From CAZYME01 sp964648115 (GTDB taxonomy: Bacteria > Pseudomonadota > Gammaproteobacteria > Legionellales > Legionellaceae): a stretch of DNA of 64,000 bases. The notes beneath the pieces are model-generated. The model was not told the origin of the DNA. It worked only from the letters and a program-made list of their open reading frames with translations, and made no database searches. Made by a program: the position numbers and the translations under genes. Where the stretch lies: contig CAZYME010000007.1 in the NCBI GenBank assembly GCA_964648115.1, forward strand, positions 12,412 to 76,411, read 5' to 3'. This document shows positions 35,211-44,773 of the stretch, piece after piece; position 1 is the stretch's first letter; every line of letters starts with the position of its first letter.

Positions 35211-37388
35211 TTGGTTAGTACAGTAAGATGTTATCAAAAAACAATGATTTTTTTGCAAAAAAGTGAATTATTTCGTGTTGTTTTTCTATTTTTGCTGGTT
35301 TTATATGCATACCATCCTTTCATATCAGGCCTAAATATGGGGGCAATGGATGCCAGATGGTATCAATACCTATTACATGACGCAATTATTCAATTTAAAC
35401 ATTTTTTTGTTTTTTCAGTCGTAGGCCAAAGTGAGTTTAATTACATCGGTGTTTCAATTATCAGGGCACCCTTCTATGCTCTTCTTGGGGTATTTATTCA
35501 TCTCTTAACATTTGGATTTCTAAATGCCCTGTTTATACAGCACCTTACAGTAATTTTTACTGCTTTATGCTCCACGCTATTACTTTATTTTGGATTGTCT
35601 AGGCTAGCACCTACATTACGCTGGTATTCTGTATTTATTGCATTTTTTTATATCACATGTCCTGGGGTCATTGGCCTTATTTATAAAATGGATATGTATT
35701 ACTCCTTTATGGCCGTTACATTCATACCCTTAACTATCTATGGATTAATTAGGATCAATGAGGAAGGTGATTTACCTGCTTATTTTCTCACAACTATGGG
35801 TTTATCATTAAGCTGGCTTTCACACCCACCTATGGGACTTTGGATAACTACTGTTTGTCTACTGTTTTTATTTATACAATTTATCGTGTTAAGAAAAAAT
35901 TTCTTCCATCTATTAATAATTCCATGTTTATTTATGTTGCTAAACGCCTGGCAGTTTGTAGGTGTTTTTAGTTTAGGTATGCAGGATTATTATTCGCTTG
36001 CCATAAAATCTAAATTTTTAGATTCTTTGATGGTTATTTTAAAAAATGATACATTGGGTGCCTTTTTACCATTGGGTTATCGGGCATTAGGGACTTCTTT
36101 TCTGCAGTTAGGATATACTTTATGGGGGATTCTGTTATTTGGGATTTTTATAGCTTTATATTTCCCTAAAAATGTACTGTTACGCATTTTGTCTTTATGC
36201 GGCATTTTTTTAATAGCTCTGTTGTATGTAATTCCTGGTGTTACTTATTGGCTTTGGTGGCTATTACCAGAGAGTTTCTACGGGGTCACTACCTATCCAA
36301 TGCAGCGCTTGTATATGGTATTAGCTGCTTTAACATGTTACATAGGACTACTTTCTCTCAGGAAAATATATTCCAGCACCAAAAAATCTACTAAAAAAAT
36401 TATAGGAGTTTTTTTCCTAGTATTTACATGCTGGAATATATACCAACTCACGTATTTTTTTCAGAATGCTGCAAATAGCAACCAAAATACGTGGCTTTTT
36501 CCAAAGAATTTACCACTAATTCCTTTTGGAGTGCTTTTACCTATTCACGTCCATATAGGAGAATTTGAGGTTTATGATCCCACTTTAAAAAATAAATTAT
36601 TAGATCAACATCAGAAGACCCTTTCTAATTATGACAACCAGGCTGTTATTACAAACCAATGTACTAAAGCGGTATCTTTTTTGCCTGAAGGGATAGCGGT
36701 TGAAAAAGAAAGATTTAAACTCCCTTTTCAAATTAAAAATTATTCTTTGGAGTCTTTTTACACATTTAAGGGATTATTAACTAAAAATTTATTTTTATGC
36801 ATGGAGACTTATCTTAACAATGCAGGAATATCAGCTTTAATATTAGATTCATCAAAGAGGCTTGTAGCAGCAGCGCCTTTTCAAAACTCCTCTGATATTA
36901 AAAACACCATTTTTACTATGCCTTTTAATAATGGGTTGGATGAGAAGAGCCCTGGTAACGGAGGGGGCGATTGGGAGTTATTTTTGGGAGCTATGCAGCT
37001 GGGTACAACAAAAACAAGTTCTCTTGAAGTGAAATCATTAAAAATAATAACATATAAATATAGTGATTTACCTATTAAAATACTCTCGTTTACTCCTTAT
37101 ACAGCGGTAGTAAATACACCAGTATCAAATACTTATTTATATGTGTTTAAGGAGTATTTTCCTGGCTACCACGCAAAAGTTAATGGAAAAACAGTCCCTG
37201 TTTTATCCACTAAAGATAGAATGATTATAATTCCCCTAAAACAGCAGGGATTCAATAAAGTCGAGCTATCCTTTCAGCAAATCCCTCTTATGAGATTTGC
37301 ATTTTACCTTAGCAGTATTTCTTGGTGCTTGTTAATTTTATATTTATTGTTTTTCACACAAAAAATCAGACCCTATAAGAAATATTAA
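35211..37388 (+). CDS. Large membrane protein B of the divergent paralogous pair, GT-C-like
   Basis: A 725-residue protein starting at a TTG with GGAG seven bases upstream; an ATG 11 codons later has no ribosome site. Blocks shared with protein A include YITCPG, KMDMYYSF, LSHPPMG and LGYTLW, and both keep the same membrane layout and a C-terminal soluble domain with a final membrane segment. The acidic loop reads NMGAMDARWYQYLLHDAI. I infer a polyprenyl-linked sugar transferase. From 37389 to 37624 there is a 236-base stretch that I cannot explain. Confidence 0.68.
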   Translation: MVSTVRCYQKTMIFLQKSELFRVVFLFLLVLYAYHPFISGLNMGAMDARWYQYLLHDAIIQFKHFFVFSVVGQSEFNYIGVSIIRAPFYALLGVFIHLLTFGFLNALFIQHLTVIFTALCSTLLLYFGLSRLAPTLRWYSVFIAFFYITCPGVIGLIYKMDMYYSFMAVTFIPLTIYGLIRINEEGDLPAYFLTTMGLSLSWLSHPPMGLWITTVCLLFLFIQFIVLRKNFFHLLIIPCLFMLLNAWQFVGVFSLGMQDYYSLAIKSKFLDSLMVILKNDTLGAFLPLGYRALGTSFLQLGYTLWGILLFGIFIALYFPKNVLLRILSLCGIFLIALLYVIPGVTYWLWWLLPESFYGVTTYPMQRLYMVLAALTCYIGLLSLRKIYSSTKKSTKKIIGVFFLVFTCWNIYQLTYFFQNAANSNQNTWLFPKNLPLIPFGVLLPIHVHIGEFEVYDPTLKNKLLDQHQKTLSNYDNQAVITNQCTKAVSFLPEGIAVEKERFKLPFQIKNYSLESFYTFKGLLTKNLFLCMETYLNNAGISALILDSSKRLVAAAPFQNSSDIKNTIFTMPFNNGLDEKSPGNGGGDWELFLGAMQLGTTKTSSLEVKSLKIITYKYSDLPIKILSFTPYTAVVNTPVSNTYLYVFKEYFPGYHAKVNGKTVPVLSTKDRMIIIPLKQQGFNKVELSFQQIPLMRFAFYLSSISWCLLILYLLFFTQKIRPYKKY

Positions 37389-37624
37389 CACTTCGTGTGA
37401 GCTCTCTGGTAGGCGAAACAGATAGATATTTATCTTGAGCGTGTTCTAGAAGCATGCAAATGCGTAGAGCAGTGAACCTTTGAGGACCATCCTGCTTTCG
37501 GAGGCATTAAGGACTATATATTTTGGTTTGCTTTTTGCACCATTGAGACATTTCTGTAGAGGCAATGATTACTGTATCCCAGTGTTGTGCTCCTGTGTTC
37601 ACAGATAAATACACTGTAGGTAAG
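37389..37624. other. 236-base intergenic region between convergent membrane-protein genes
   Basis: It holds no frame I can support, and no strong hairpin or repeat seen elsewhere in the window. It may be worn-down coding sequence, but I see no homology. Confidence 0.3.
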
Positions 37625-39457
37625 TTAGTAATTACATGAAACCAATTGGTATTGATGTGTTTTATATTTTATAGAGCACTTATTTTTGTTAATGTGCTCA
37701 CCAAGCATAGCGAGATGTAAGTTTGAGGGCAGAATTTTTGGATTTTTTATGTGGTCAAGGTAATTTCCAATAGTGGCATCCCAGCTTTCACTTGTAAATT
37801 GAAGATGAGTCTTCCGGCGCCCTAGCTCAGTTAGTAGGGGAGCAGAAAATGCTGGGTTTTTAATATCAATGGTTACAGCAGATTTATCAATAGCTCTCTC
37901 TAGCTCGTCAAATTCCGATTTTTCAAATTTGTATATTTGGCCAGCATGTTCGCTTGAATAAACGTAACTTGTCCATACAAAACGGGGCAAATGAATAACA
38001 ACAAGAGTAGATATGGCTATAAAACAGATTATGTAATCAATTTTATAATGCTGAGCATTCTTAATTGTCTCAAATGAATCAAGCAAGGTTGCAAACCCAC
38101 ATATGAATAGTGGATAAAAGATGCCGATAAATTGATACTCTACCCAATATCGCTTGAAAGCTATAAACACTATCATCATTAAAATAGGAGTTACCAAAAG
38201 GCAAAATGCGATGTAATTCTTTTTAATAATCGATATAGTTAATGCAGCAAAGGTAGCTACAGCAAATAAACCTGTACCCAATAACATCCAATGAGAGGCG
38301 AGCTTAATTTTAAAATCAAAATGCTCTAAATGAAAAATGCGCGCAAAATTTACCTGAAGGTAGTAGCTGTTATGTAAGGAAGAGTTTTGGGGAAGATAGC
38401 TTTTCATTAGATCCCCAAACACGCTTATTTTTGAAAGTATTCCCATGCTGACAATCGGAAAAAAAACAACAATACAAAATAAGATTACATTGTCTAATTG
38501 GTCAACCAAATAGATTTTATCTCGAAGTGTTTTAGGATTTAAAAGGGGAATGGCGATGAAGATTGCGCCCACAGAGAATAGGAATGTTGAAACCGCGTAA
38601 GCTGGGTATATATTTGCAGCTGCATAAGTCAGTATTATTAGCGAAAAAAATTTTCTAGGAGTAACAGGTTTTTTCATGTAAAAAAATATGCCCATGATAT
38701 ACAACACTGATGGGTAAATTAGTAACTTACCTAAAAATCCACTACGCCCATAGTCATACCAATCTGATACCAACAGTCCTAAGAATAAAAAAATAAATGC
38801 CAGGCTGCTTCGTCGAATAAAAACAGATGAAACACTTATGATAGCTGCTGACAGTATAACAGCACATGCAAAATCATAACTAAATAAGGCGGGTTGATTC
38901 CGTAAAGCTGAAAAAAAACCTAGGATAAAATAAGCTCCAAAGCGAATATCTACTTGAAACAATGTTGCTGGCCAAAGTTGGTATATTTCTCCCGAATCTT
39001 TTTGAGGAGGGGATGAGGCTAAATGTGTATTTAGCCAATCTGCTACGTTGGCGTAGAAGGGGGTATCAATAGCGCCTTTGAAAAACAGGCTAGGGTTTCC
39101 TGAGGCAATTGTGGCGTATTCGCTAATGTAAGTAATAATTGCAATAACAACAAAAACAATAATAAGGTTTGGCAACTCAGATTTGTTAAATCTAGGGGGA
39201 CAAAAAAAGAGCGTAATGAGTGTGGCGCCACTACACATCAGGATTGTTAACAGAGAAGATGTCTTTAAAGAAAGACCCAGAATAATATATAGCGCGGCTG
39301 TTCCTAGGGAAAGGATTAGAATGCCGGCTAAAGGCGCCGCCATGAGATAATTTTTTTGACCATCATAAAACGGGGTGAGTATAAAGCCACCTGTTACTGT
39401 AAGAATGAGTATAGTAGCAACTACCCAACTATACTCAACTAAGAAAGTTAAAAGCAT
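37625..39457 (-). CDS. Polytopic membrane protein, GT-C-like
   Basis: A 610-residue protein with about 13 hydrophobic segments and a short soluble tail. It starts at the ATG at 39457 with AAGGG upstream. The N-terminus (VVATILILTVTGGFILTPFY then MAAPLAGILILSLGTAAL) resembles the first two segments of the proteins at 22101 and 25861, and FFKGAIDTPFYANVADWLNT is the acidic loop. It lies 14 bases downstream of the methyltransferase-GT2 fusion gene and belongs to the same minus-strand operon. I infer a glycosyltransferase; no substrate is suggested. Confidence 0.68.
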   Translation of the reverse strand: MLLTFLVEYSWVVATILILTVTGGFILTPFYDGQKNYLMAAPLAGILILSLGTAALYIILGLSLKTSSLLTILMCSGATLITLFFCPPRFNKSELPNLIIVFVVIAIITYISEYATIASGNPSLFFKGAIDTPFYANVADWLNTHLASSPPQKDSGEIYQLWPATLFQVDIRFGAYFILGFFSALRNQPALFSYDFACAVILSAAIISVSSVFIRRSSLAFIFLFLGLLVSDWYDYGRSGFLGKLLIYPSVLYIMGIFFYMKKPVTPRKFFSLIILTYAAANIYPAYAVSTFLFSVGAIFIAIPLLNPKTLRDKIYLVDQLDNVILFCIVVFFPIVSMGILSKISVFGDLMKSYLPQNSSLHNSYYLQVNFARIFHLEHFDFKIKLASHWMLLGTGLFAVATFAALTISIIKKNYIAFCLLVTPILMMIVFIAFKRYWVEYQFIGIFYPLFICGFATLLDSFETIKNAQHYKIDYIICFIAISTLVVIHLPRFVWTSYVYSSEHAGQIYKFEKSEFDELERAIDKSAVTIDIKNPAFSAPLLTELGRRKTHLQFTSESWDATIGNYLDHIKNPKILPSNLHLAMLGEHINKNKCSIKYKTHQYQLVSCNY

Positions 39458-39471
39458 ATTTTTCCCTTTGC

Positions 39472-40953
39472 TTAACCTAGCTTAAGTTTTCTGATGGCTA
39501 CCAAAAGCATGCGAAGCAGCAGAGCCCCATGCCGCCAGCGGCTGATATTTGTAGTTCCGTACGTGCGATCCCGATAACGAATGGGGATATCCACAATTTT
39601 GAGCAATAAGTGGTCTGCTCCAAAGAGAAGATCAAAGTCGCCAAAAGGATCAAAGTCACCAAAATAAGATCGGTTTTCTTTGATGCGTAGGTAATCGTCT
39701 TTGAATAGGGTTTTTGTGCCGCAGAGCGTATCTTTGATAGGCTGATCAAGCGCCCAAGTAAAAGAGGTACCAAAAAATTTATTAGCGCATAAGTTCAAAA
39801 AACGCATGGCCTTTTTTTCCATTGGATAAACAAGACGAACACCATTACCAAATTCCGCTTTCCCGCTGGCCAATGCATCATAAAATTTGGTTAGCTCCTC
39901 CGGTGGCATGGTAAGATCTCCATCTAATATCATTAAAATATCACCTTTAGCAATCTCAAAGGCTTCTCGAACAGCGTTCCCTTTGCCTTTACCGGTTTGC
40001 TGGATCGCAACTATGTCCCAATGATCAGATTCAATTTTTGCAACGCGCTGTATTTCTTTCCATGTTGCGTCCTTCGAGTGTCCCTCGACAAAAATAATTT
40101 CTGTATGGCTCCCTAATCTTGGCATGCGCTTTATGGCTGAATGAATATTTCCTTCCTCATTTCGAGCAGTAACGATTACTGAGACAGATGGCAAAGCTGC
40201 GCACGGGCTACTTTGGGGTCGTGCGATTTGAAATGTAGTTAAGCAGAACCAGGGGAGTATGGGGGCTATGAAGCGGTTCACCAGTCTATCTAGGCCAAAT
40301 AAACGAATCGGGAGCAGTAAGCGTTTCTGCTGTTTAATAAATTGCCATCCAGCTAATGCGAGTAGATTTTTAACATCGTCCGGGTTTAACCAATTACTTG
40401 CTGGCTGCTTGGCTTTGAGCCCTAGTTTTGTTGCAAGTCCTAATAAAGGTCGCCAGGCAGTATGGTAAAAATTTAATATAAGCCTTGTTCTTGAATGGGT
40501 TACGGTATGGAGTCGTTCAAATAGCCGTTGGACATCGCTTGCTTGGTTGATTGTTTCGGACAGAATAATATAGTCAAACGTTCTTGCGAGCGCTAGGTGC
40601 TCACCAGCTTGAACTTCAAATTTACCATGTGGTAAACACTCTTTAGCTAACTGTATTTGTACGGGAGATAAATCAATTCCGGTAATGTCAGAATTTTGTA
40701 AATGCGCAAGCAGGTTTCCATCACCACAGCCAACTTCTAACACGCTGGCATTAGCTGGAATTAATCTTTGGTAATATCGAGCTAATAGCCGTCGGTATTC
40801 TCTGCCAGCCCAGGTAGTTGAGCGGCCTGCTTGATTATAAAAAGCTTGTACATTTTTTAGCTGATTATCGTTAGCAGTAATTGCTAACGATTCAGATTGG
40901 TTGGATGTTGAAATCTGATTGTCGTAAGAAAGTAATTCATTATCGGTTAGCAT
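39472..40953 (-). CDS. Fusion of SAM methyltransferase and GT2 glycosyltransferase
   Basis: A 493-residue two-domain protein. Residues ~35-240 form a class I methyltransferase with SVLEVGCGDGNLLAHL, TGIDLSPVQIQLA and DYIILSETINQ. Residues ~255-493 form a GT2 domain of the dolichol-phosphate mannosyltransferase type with SVIVTARNEEGNIHSAI, QQTGKGKGNAVREAFEIA and LMILDGDLTMPPEEL. The GT part has no C-terminal membrane segments. The single frame is uninterrupted, so it is a real fusion, not an overlap. It may load a sugar on a lipid carrier and methylate it or a linked group, which is inference. Confidence 0.85.
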   Translation of the reverse strand: MLTDNELLSYDNQISTSNQSESLAITANDNQLKNVQAFYNQAGRSTTWAGREYRRLLARYYQRLIPANASVLEVGCGDGNLLAHLQNSDITGIDLSPVQIQLAKECLPHGKFEVQAGEHLALARTFDYIILSETINQASDVQRLFERLHTVTHSRTRLILNFYHTAWRPLLGLATKLGLKAKQPASNWLNPDDVKNLLALAGWQFIKQQKRLLLPIRLFGLDRLVNRFIAPILPWFCLTTFQIARPQSSPCAALPSVSVIVTARNEEGNIHSAIKRMPRLGSHTEIIFVEGHSKDATWKEIQRVAKIESDHWDIVAIQQTGKGKGNAVREAFEIAKGDILMILDGDLTMPPEELTKFYDALASGKAEFGNGVRLVYPMEKKAMRFLNLCANKFFGTSFTWALDQPIKDTLCGTKTLFKDDYLRIKENRSYFGDFDPFGDFDLLFGADHLLLKIVDIPIRYRDRTYGTTNISRWRHGALLLRMLLVAIRKLKLG

Positions 40954-40965
40954 ATATGCAGTGTC

Positions 40966-43509
40966 CTAAAAAGAAGCTGTTTTTATAACGGGATGCTTAA
41001 GCTCAATTACGCTTAAATTAAACTCGTAAATCCAAATCCCAGTATTTTTTGCCAGGTTGTTAAAAGTAATTTTAATGGCTTTCGTATTGCTCGGAATAGA
41101 AATCACTACATTCTTTATTGTATCCGCTTGCCCAATTCTAGGAATAGGGTTTTGAGCCTCCATTAATGTTTGGATAGATTCTCTGGATGCTTTAGCAATG
41201 GCTGAAATTTTAATATCATATGAGCGTTGCTGGGTCTGCGCTGTTATTTTGCTTATCGCGTAGGAAAAATTTAAGGTGGCTTGTCTATATTTAGTGGGGA
41301 TGTTTAAAATCAATTCTACGCTATTAGTAATTGAGCCAGTTTGATGAGGCGCCATAAAAAAACGCCTTTGAAAATGAGCCTCGCCAGAATCCATGGCCCA
41401 AGTTACATCGGTCTCTAGCGTTTTTAACTCACCGCTTGTTTCAAGCTGTGTTGCATTTTTTACTAAGGGAAACCATGTTGCTTTTGATAACTCAAAGCTC
41501 TGATTGTCTGAGGCTAAAGGAATAAAGGCCTGAAGAGCTGGAACGGTGAGATAGTATGGTAGATTACTTTGATTGTGTTTATCGGGAATGTCGCGAATGA
41601 TGAAAGCCCCCTGTTTCCCAATCCATTTATCTGAGTAAAGGTTATTGGGTACCTCAACAAATACTCGGTTTGGGCCCATGCTCAAAGGGGATCTCTTATT
41701 CTGGGCATAAACCATGATTTGAGCTCTATTTTGTCCTGCTAAATTCCAGATAAAAGGACTGACTGTTCCAGTGAAGATAACATCAGAATTACCCGTTTTA
41801 ACAGTGGCATTTGATAGAACTAACGGATCGAGTCCACCACGGATTTCAGCCCCATGGATTAATTTTTTTTCTGTATGAACTCTATAAGCATCTATAATGG
41901 GAGATACCGAAGGGTACGGCTCTATACTGGTAAAATGGTTGTGAGAATAAATACGGTATGCAACTATAGAGCCCCCTACGAGATAGGTGATTATTGTTGC
42001 TGTAAAAAAGAGTCCAAAGGTTCCCGCTACCAAGCGGCCAGCAAGGGGAGCTGGCTGGTTAAAAAAAGTTTGCCAATGATAGTTTTCAGAGGGTATTGGC
42101 GAGCTTAATTTTAAGCGTGCTAGGCAGATTAAAGCGTAAGCAGCAAGAATATCCCCAACGAAAAAAAATTGCGCCCCAAGCCTATACCCCAAGGCGTTCA
42201 ACGCGACTCCTAGCGAAGCCGATGGCGCTACCCAGGTGCCTCCTACCAAATACAGCGCAACAACTCCTGTAAACCAGTATGCGCTAAGAAGAAACATACC
42301 AGGCTGACTTTCTTTATCTTTTTTTATTAGACCAAGTATAGATCCTGCCAATACCAAGAGGGTAATTAATGTGGGGAATATACATAGAGAAATGCCGATC
42401 ACAATAAAAAGTGATGCGAAAAAAAATTCACGCCGCATAACCAGCCACGTTATAAGGCTTAAAATCATAGTTTCGAACAGGAAAACTCGCCATCGTGGTG
42501 TTCCGTGACTTGCATTTGCGGGGCTGAAAAGGGCTATTCTTAAGAGGTGTGGCAAGGCTCGTTGAAGGTGATAACGAGGGTACTTCACGTAATTTTTGAT
42601 GGTTTCCTGCCAAAAAACCTGGTTAAGCATTTTGTCATTAACATCTTTTAAAGCTACGTGATAGCGATTTGCCGCAATTTTTTGAACGGTATCATACATT
42701 GCAGGGGTCCAAACCTGTATGGCCGGGTCGCTTGCTGCATAAAATGCGGATGCGTCATTGCTGGAAACTGACCACTGATCAATGGTCAATTTTTGAATAC
42801 CCATCCACAGTATGGTAGGAACACAGAAAGCGATAAATACGCAAACAGTGATATGTAATCTTTTTTTAAATGGTTCTTTGGGTGCACAAAAAAGAAAAAG
42901 CAGAACCACTCCCACAAACGGAGTAATAAGCGGGCGAGTTAGCGTTGCCAAAGAAAACAAAAAGCCAAATGCGATTAACCAGTTTCGATTTAATTTTTTA
43001 ACCACGCCAAATAGCAGGCACGTCAGTGATAATAAATTGAGCAGTAATCCCGTGGCATCCGTGGTTGATGTTGCTACCCACTCAGCAGTGAATGGATTAA
43101 AAATGAGTGTGCCTAGAACACAGGCGGCAACCCAGCGGCCTAATAGCTGGCGCAGCGCCAGGTAAAAAAAACCTGAAACTGATAAAAAAGTCAGTAAAAA
43201 ATAGGGATAAAACTGCAGAAACTTTTGTCCTAAGACGGGGAGGGTGAGGCCTGTCAAGAAAAAATAGCCAGGGCGGTAACCATTACCTGGGTTATCTTTA
43301 AAGAGACCTTGCGCTACATGAAGCGCGCCATTCCACCAAAATTCGGCATCCCCATATTGTGCTTCTCCTATCCATGCTACTCCCCAATGCAAAGCATTGT
43401 GAAGATATAATGCTCCACCAATGCACAACAGTGCTAATGCTGTGAAGTCAAACCAGCTGATAATAGCAGGATCTTTATATGTTAATGCTAACCGGTCTTT
43501 CCAAGACAT
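40966..43509 (-). CDS. Large GT-C-type membrane glycosyltransferase with extracytoplasmic tail
   Basis: I take the ATG at 43509 with GGAG four bases upstream; an ATG at 43536 has none. The 847-residue protein has about twelve membrane segments in the first ~500 residues and a soluble, beta-rich tail. The first loop reads QYGDAEFWWNGALHVAQG, with the Asp-Ala-Glu triplet typical of GT-C enzymes (ArnT/PMT-like). The tail has VTWAMDSGEAHFQRR and looks like a carbohydrate-binding beta-sandwich, though I am not sure. It is the first gene of the minus-strand run and divergent from the large operon at 43757. Confidence 0.72.
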   Translation of the reverse strand: MSWKDRLALTYKDPAIISWFDFTALALLCIGGALYLHNALHWGVAWIGEAQYGDAEFWWNGALHVAQGLFKDNPGNGYRPGYFFLTGLTLPVLGQKFLQFYPYFLLTFLSVSGFFYLALRQLLGRWVAACVLGTLIFNPFTAEWVATSTTDATGLLLNLLSLTCLLFGVVKKLNRNWLIAFGFLFSLATLTRPLITPFVGVVLLFLFCAPKEPFKKRLHITVCVFIAFCVPTILWMGIQKLTIDQWSVSSNDASAFYAASDPAIQVWTPAMYDTVQKIAANRYHVALKDVNDKMLNQVFWQETIKNYVKYPRYHLQRALPHLLRIALFSPANASHGTPRWRVFLFETMILSLITWLVMRREFFFASLFIVIGISLCIFPTLITLLVLAGSILGLIKKDKESQPGMFLLSAYWFTGVVALYLVGGTWVAPSASLGVALNALGYRLGAQFFFVGDILAAYALICLARLKLSSPIPSENYHWQTFFNQPAPLAGRLVAGTFGLFFTATIITYLVGGSIVAYRIYSHNHFTSIEPYPSVSPIIDAYRVHTEKKLIHGAEIRGGLDPLVLSNATVKTGNSDVIFTGTVSPFIWNLAGQNRAQIMVYAQNKRSPLSMGPNRVFVEVPNNLYSDKWIGKQGAFIIRDIPDKHNQSNLPYYLTVPALQAFIPLASDNQSFELSKATWFPLVKNATQLETSGELKTLETDVTWAMDSGEAHFQRRFFMAPHQTGSITNSVELILNIPTKYRQATLNFSYAISKITAQTQQRSYDIKISAIAKASRESIQTLMEAQNPIPRIGQADTIKNVVISIPSNTKAIKITFNNLAKNTGIWIYEFNLSVIELKHPVIKTASF

Positions 43510-43756
43510 ACGACTCCAGGTGGTTAGTATAACCATAATGACGATAGGTTTTTAAAAGCTGAGATTATAGGGGATTTCCATGCCTTTTACGATTAATTTT
43601 GTTGGTTTTTTATATCAGCGCTTGAGTTTTATGCATATTATCTATTGCAAATTTTTTTAAGGAGTCAGAGAATGCACACTTGTATTTTGGTGATAGTTTG
43701 ATTACAAACCAAAGTTAATTTTGTTTAGAATTTAAGTCAAGCATTACGGGGTAATA

Positions 43757-44773
43757 ATGACAAAAGCTGGAAGTTGCAGACTCAACAAACAAATATCAGT
43801 CGTCATACCTGTTTACAAAGAGGCAAATAATATTAAGCCTTTCTTGATGAGAATAGAAGCTGTCTTAAACAAAATGAGTTTGGATTATGAGATTATTTTT
43901 TGTTTAGATCCATCTCCTGATAATACCCAGGAGGTGATTGAAAATGAAATCAATCGAAATTCCAATATTTCTCTTATGGTTTTTTCGCGTAGATTTGGCC
44001 AGCCTGCCGCGACACTTGCCGGAGTTTTAGCCTGCAAAGGAGATACCTGTGCAGTAATAGATGTTGATTTGCAAGATCCTCCAGAGTTGATCGAATCTAT
44101 GTATGAAAAACTTCAGCACGATTATGAAGTGGTTTACGCCAAGCGAAAATCGCGTAAAGGGGAGACTCTTTTTAAAAGAATAATTTCTTATATTGGCTAT
44201 AAAGTTATTAATAAACTAAGTGATGTCCAAATTCCTACTAACACGGGAGATTTTCGCATTATGACGCGACGCGTTATTGAAGAGTTGCGAAATTTGAATG
44301 AATCACATGGATTTCTCCGTGGATTAGTTGCTTATGTAGGTTTTAAACAAACATTTGTGGAGTATGATCGCGATGAACGCTTTGCTGGTACGGGTAATTA
44401 TAATCGGCTAGTTGGATCGCTAAAAATAGGGTTGAATGGTTTAATTAGCTTTAGTAGTCGTCCTTTGCAATTAATGTCAGTAGCGGGGGCTATGGTTGCT
44501 GGATTGAGCTTTTTATTAGGGGCCTGTTATTTTATTCAAAAGTTGGCAGGAATTAATTTAACCCCGGGATTATCTACCACCATTCTAGTGGTCACCTTTT
44601 TTTCCGGTGTTCAACTGCTCAGCCTTGGTTTAATAGGGGAGTATATTAGTCGTATTTATGATGAGGTGAAGCGCCGACCAATGTACATCGTTGATCGTAT
44701 TATCTCAAAAAATACTGCATCAATTGAAAATGTTGTGCCGCATCTCGAATCTAAGGAGAGCATCAATGGATGA
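43757..44773 (+). CDS. GT2 polyprenyl-phosphate glycosyltransferase with membrane anchor
   Basis: A 338-residue protein with an N-terminal GT2 domain (ISVVIPVYKEANNIKPFLMR, FCLDPSPDNT and the IDVDLQDPPELI metal motif) and two C-terminal membrane segments (about 235-300). This is the GtrB/ArnC/PglD-type layout that makes undecaprenyl-phosphate-linked sugar. A GtrA-like protein two genes on fits a GtrA/GtrB pair. It starts the long plus-strand operon, with GGGG before the ATG and ~220 bases of upstream sequence free of genes. Confidence 0.88.
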   Translation: MTKAGSCRLNKQISVVIPVYKEANNIKPFLMRIEAVLNKMSLDYEIIFCLDPSPDNTQEVIENEINRNSNISLMVFSRRFGQPAATLAGVLACKGDTCAVIDVDLQDPPELIESMYEKLQHDYEVVYAKRKSRKGETLFKRIISYIGYKVINKLSDVQIPTNTGDFRIMTRRVIEELRNLNESHGFLRGLVAYVGFKQTFVEYDRDERFAGTGNYNRLVGSLKIGLNGLISFSSRPLQLMSVAGAMVAGLSFLLGACYFIQKLAGINLTPGLSTTILVVTFFSGVQLLSLGLIGEYISRIYDEVKRRPMYIVDRIISKNTASIENVVPHLESKESING

